A DNA stretch of 64,000 bases from contig JADZAN010000046.1 of assembly GCA_020852815.1 (NCBI GenBank), forward strand, positions 124,001 through 188,000, in the 5' to 3' direction. Below the pieces are notes generated by a model that was given only the letters and a program-made list of their open reading frames with translations, ran no database searches and was not told where the DNA came from. The stretch comes from Gemmatimonadaceae bacterium (GTDB lineage Bacteria > Gemmatimonadota > Gemmatimonadetes > Gemmatimonadales > Gemmatimonadaceae). The position numbers and the translations under genes are program-made. This document shows, piece by piece, positions 63,880 to 64,000 of the stretch. Position 1 is the first letter of the stretch; each line of letters starts with the position of its first letter.

Positions 63880-64000
63880 TCACCCGTTCATCGCGCCCTT
63901 GGGGATGCCAGCAAAGAGCGTCGCCAGCGGGAGCACGAACGCCGGTGCGCCAGCCGTTGCCCGCCACTCCATGGCCGACTCGAGTTGGCGGAGCGAGGTA
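63880..64000 (-). CDS. C-terminal end of a minus-strand gene (start beyond the window)
   Basis: An open frame enters from the right edge and ends at a TGA (63882-63880). The visible about 39 residues end in a hydrophobic stretch (FVLPLATLFAG) followed by IPKGAMNG. Family and function cannot be assigned from this fragment. It is convergent with the methyltransferase. Confidence 0.5.
   Translation of the reverse strand, partial: TSLRQLESAMEWRATAGAPAFVLPLATLFAGIPKGAMNG

Overview
This 64 kb window is a very GC-rich, gene-dense bacterial chromosome segment. It codes for a diderm envelope: a Kdo-kinase-like protein and a heptosyltransferase for LPS core, several probable outer-membrane beta-barrels, lipoproteins, and L,D-transpeptidase and D-Ala-D-Ala peptidase genes. 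It also carries the late steps of menaquinone synthesis. Gene content, the many signal-peptide proteins of no recognised family and the codon style suggest Gemmatimonadota; that is inference, since no rRNA or phylogenetic marker was tested. I see no tRNA, rRNA, CRISPR array, insertion sequence or phage gene.

Layout. 1-2325 (+): 3' end of lon, engB and a lipoprotein. 2438-7706 (-): a NUDIX hydrolase, a type II/IV secretion ATPase fused to a response-regulator receiver, and a large barrel protein. 7809-13447 (+): trpE, an FHA-GAF-cyclase, a Kdo-kinase-like gene, a heptosyltransferase and a Spy-like protein. 13546-17311 (-): an arsenic operon (arsR, arsN2-like, arsM, aquaporin) running on into dtd and maf. 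17458-20673 (-): glmM-glmS. 20903-28588: a degenerate acyl-CoA-synthetase-like protein, an HD-GYP regulator, a trans-sulfuration enzyme, then an overlapping M48 protease-purD-mutM-uvrC-like run. 28621-35841: a sensor kinase, a DUF2490 protein, and a menaquinone cluster (ubiE/menG, ubiD, ubiA, ubiX homologues, phosphodiesterase). 36014-38403 (+): ECF sigma, zinc-type anti-sigma and a bactofilin-like membrane protein. 38431-43940: a divergent Nramp transporter, a YngK-like glycoside hydrolase, two secreted proteins. 43944-56319 (-): SAM hydrolase, MATE, Mrp, DHH phosphoesterase, amino-acid permease, guaB, two M15 peptidases, an L,D-transpeptidase and a catalytically dead paralogue of it. 56394-63835 (+): gpmI, a barrel protein, queD, mobA, a decayed mobB, dacB, moeA and a methyltransferase. 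The window ends inside another minus-strand gene.

The signals that ordinary annotation would miss are sequence-level. (1) The heptamer CGTTAGG occurs 32 times by my count. In coding DNA it almost always supplies a rare TTA leucine codon in a Ser/Ala/Thr-Leu-Gly context, and it also sits on several stop codons. (2) A dispersed element of four or so 7-bp repeats (ACGGGGG-like, a strong G-quadruplex pattern) followed by GT and a short hairpin occurs five times. In three copies the hairpin has exactly 9-bp arms and a 3-nt loop although the arm sequences differ. One copy lies in frame inside trpE.
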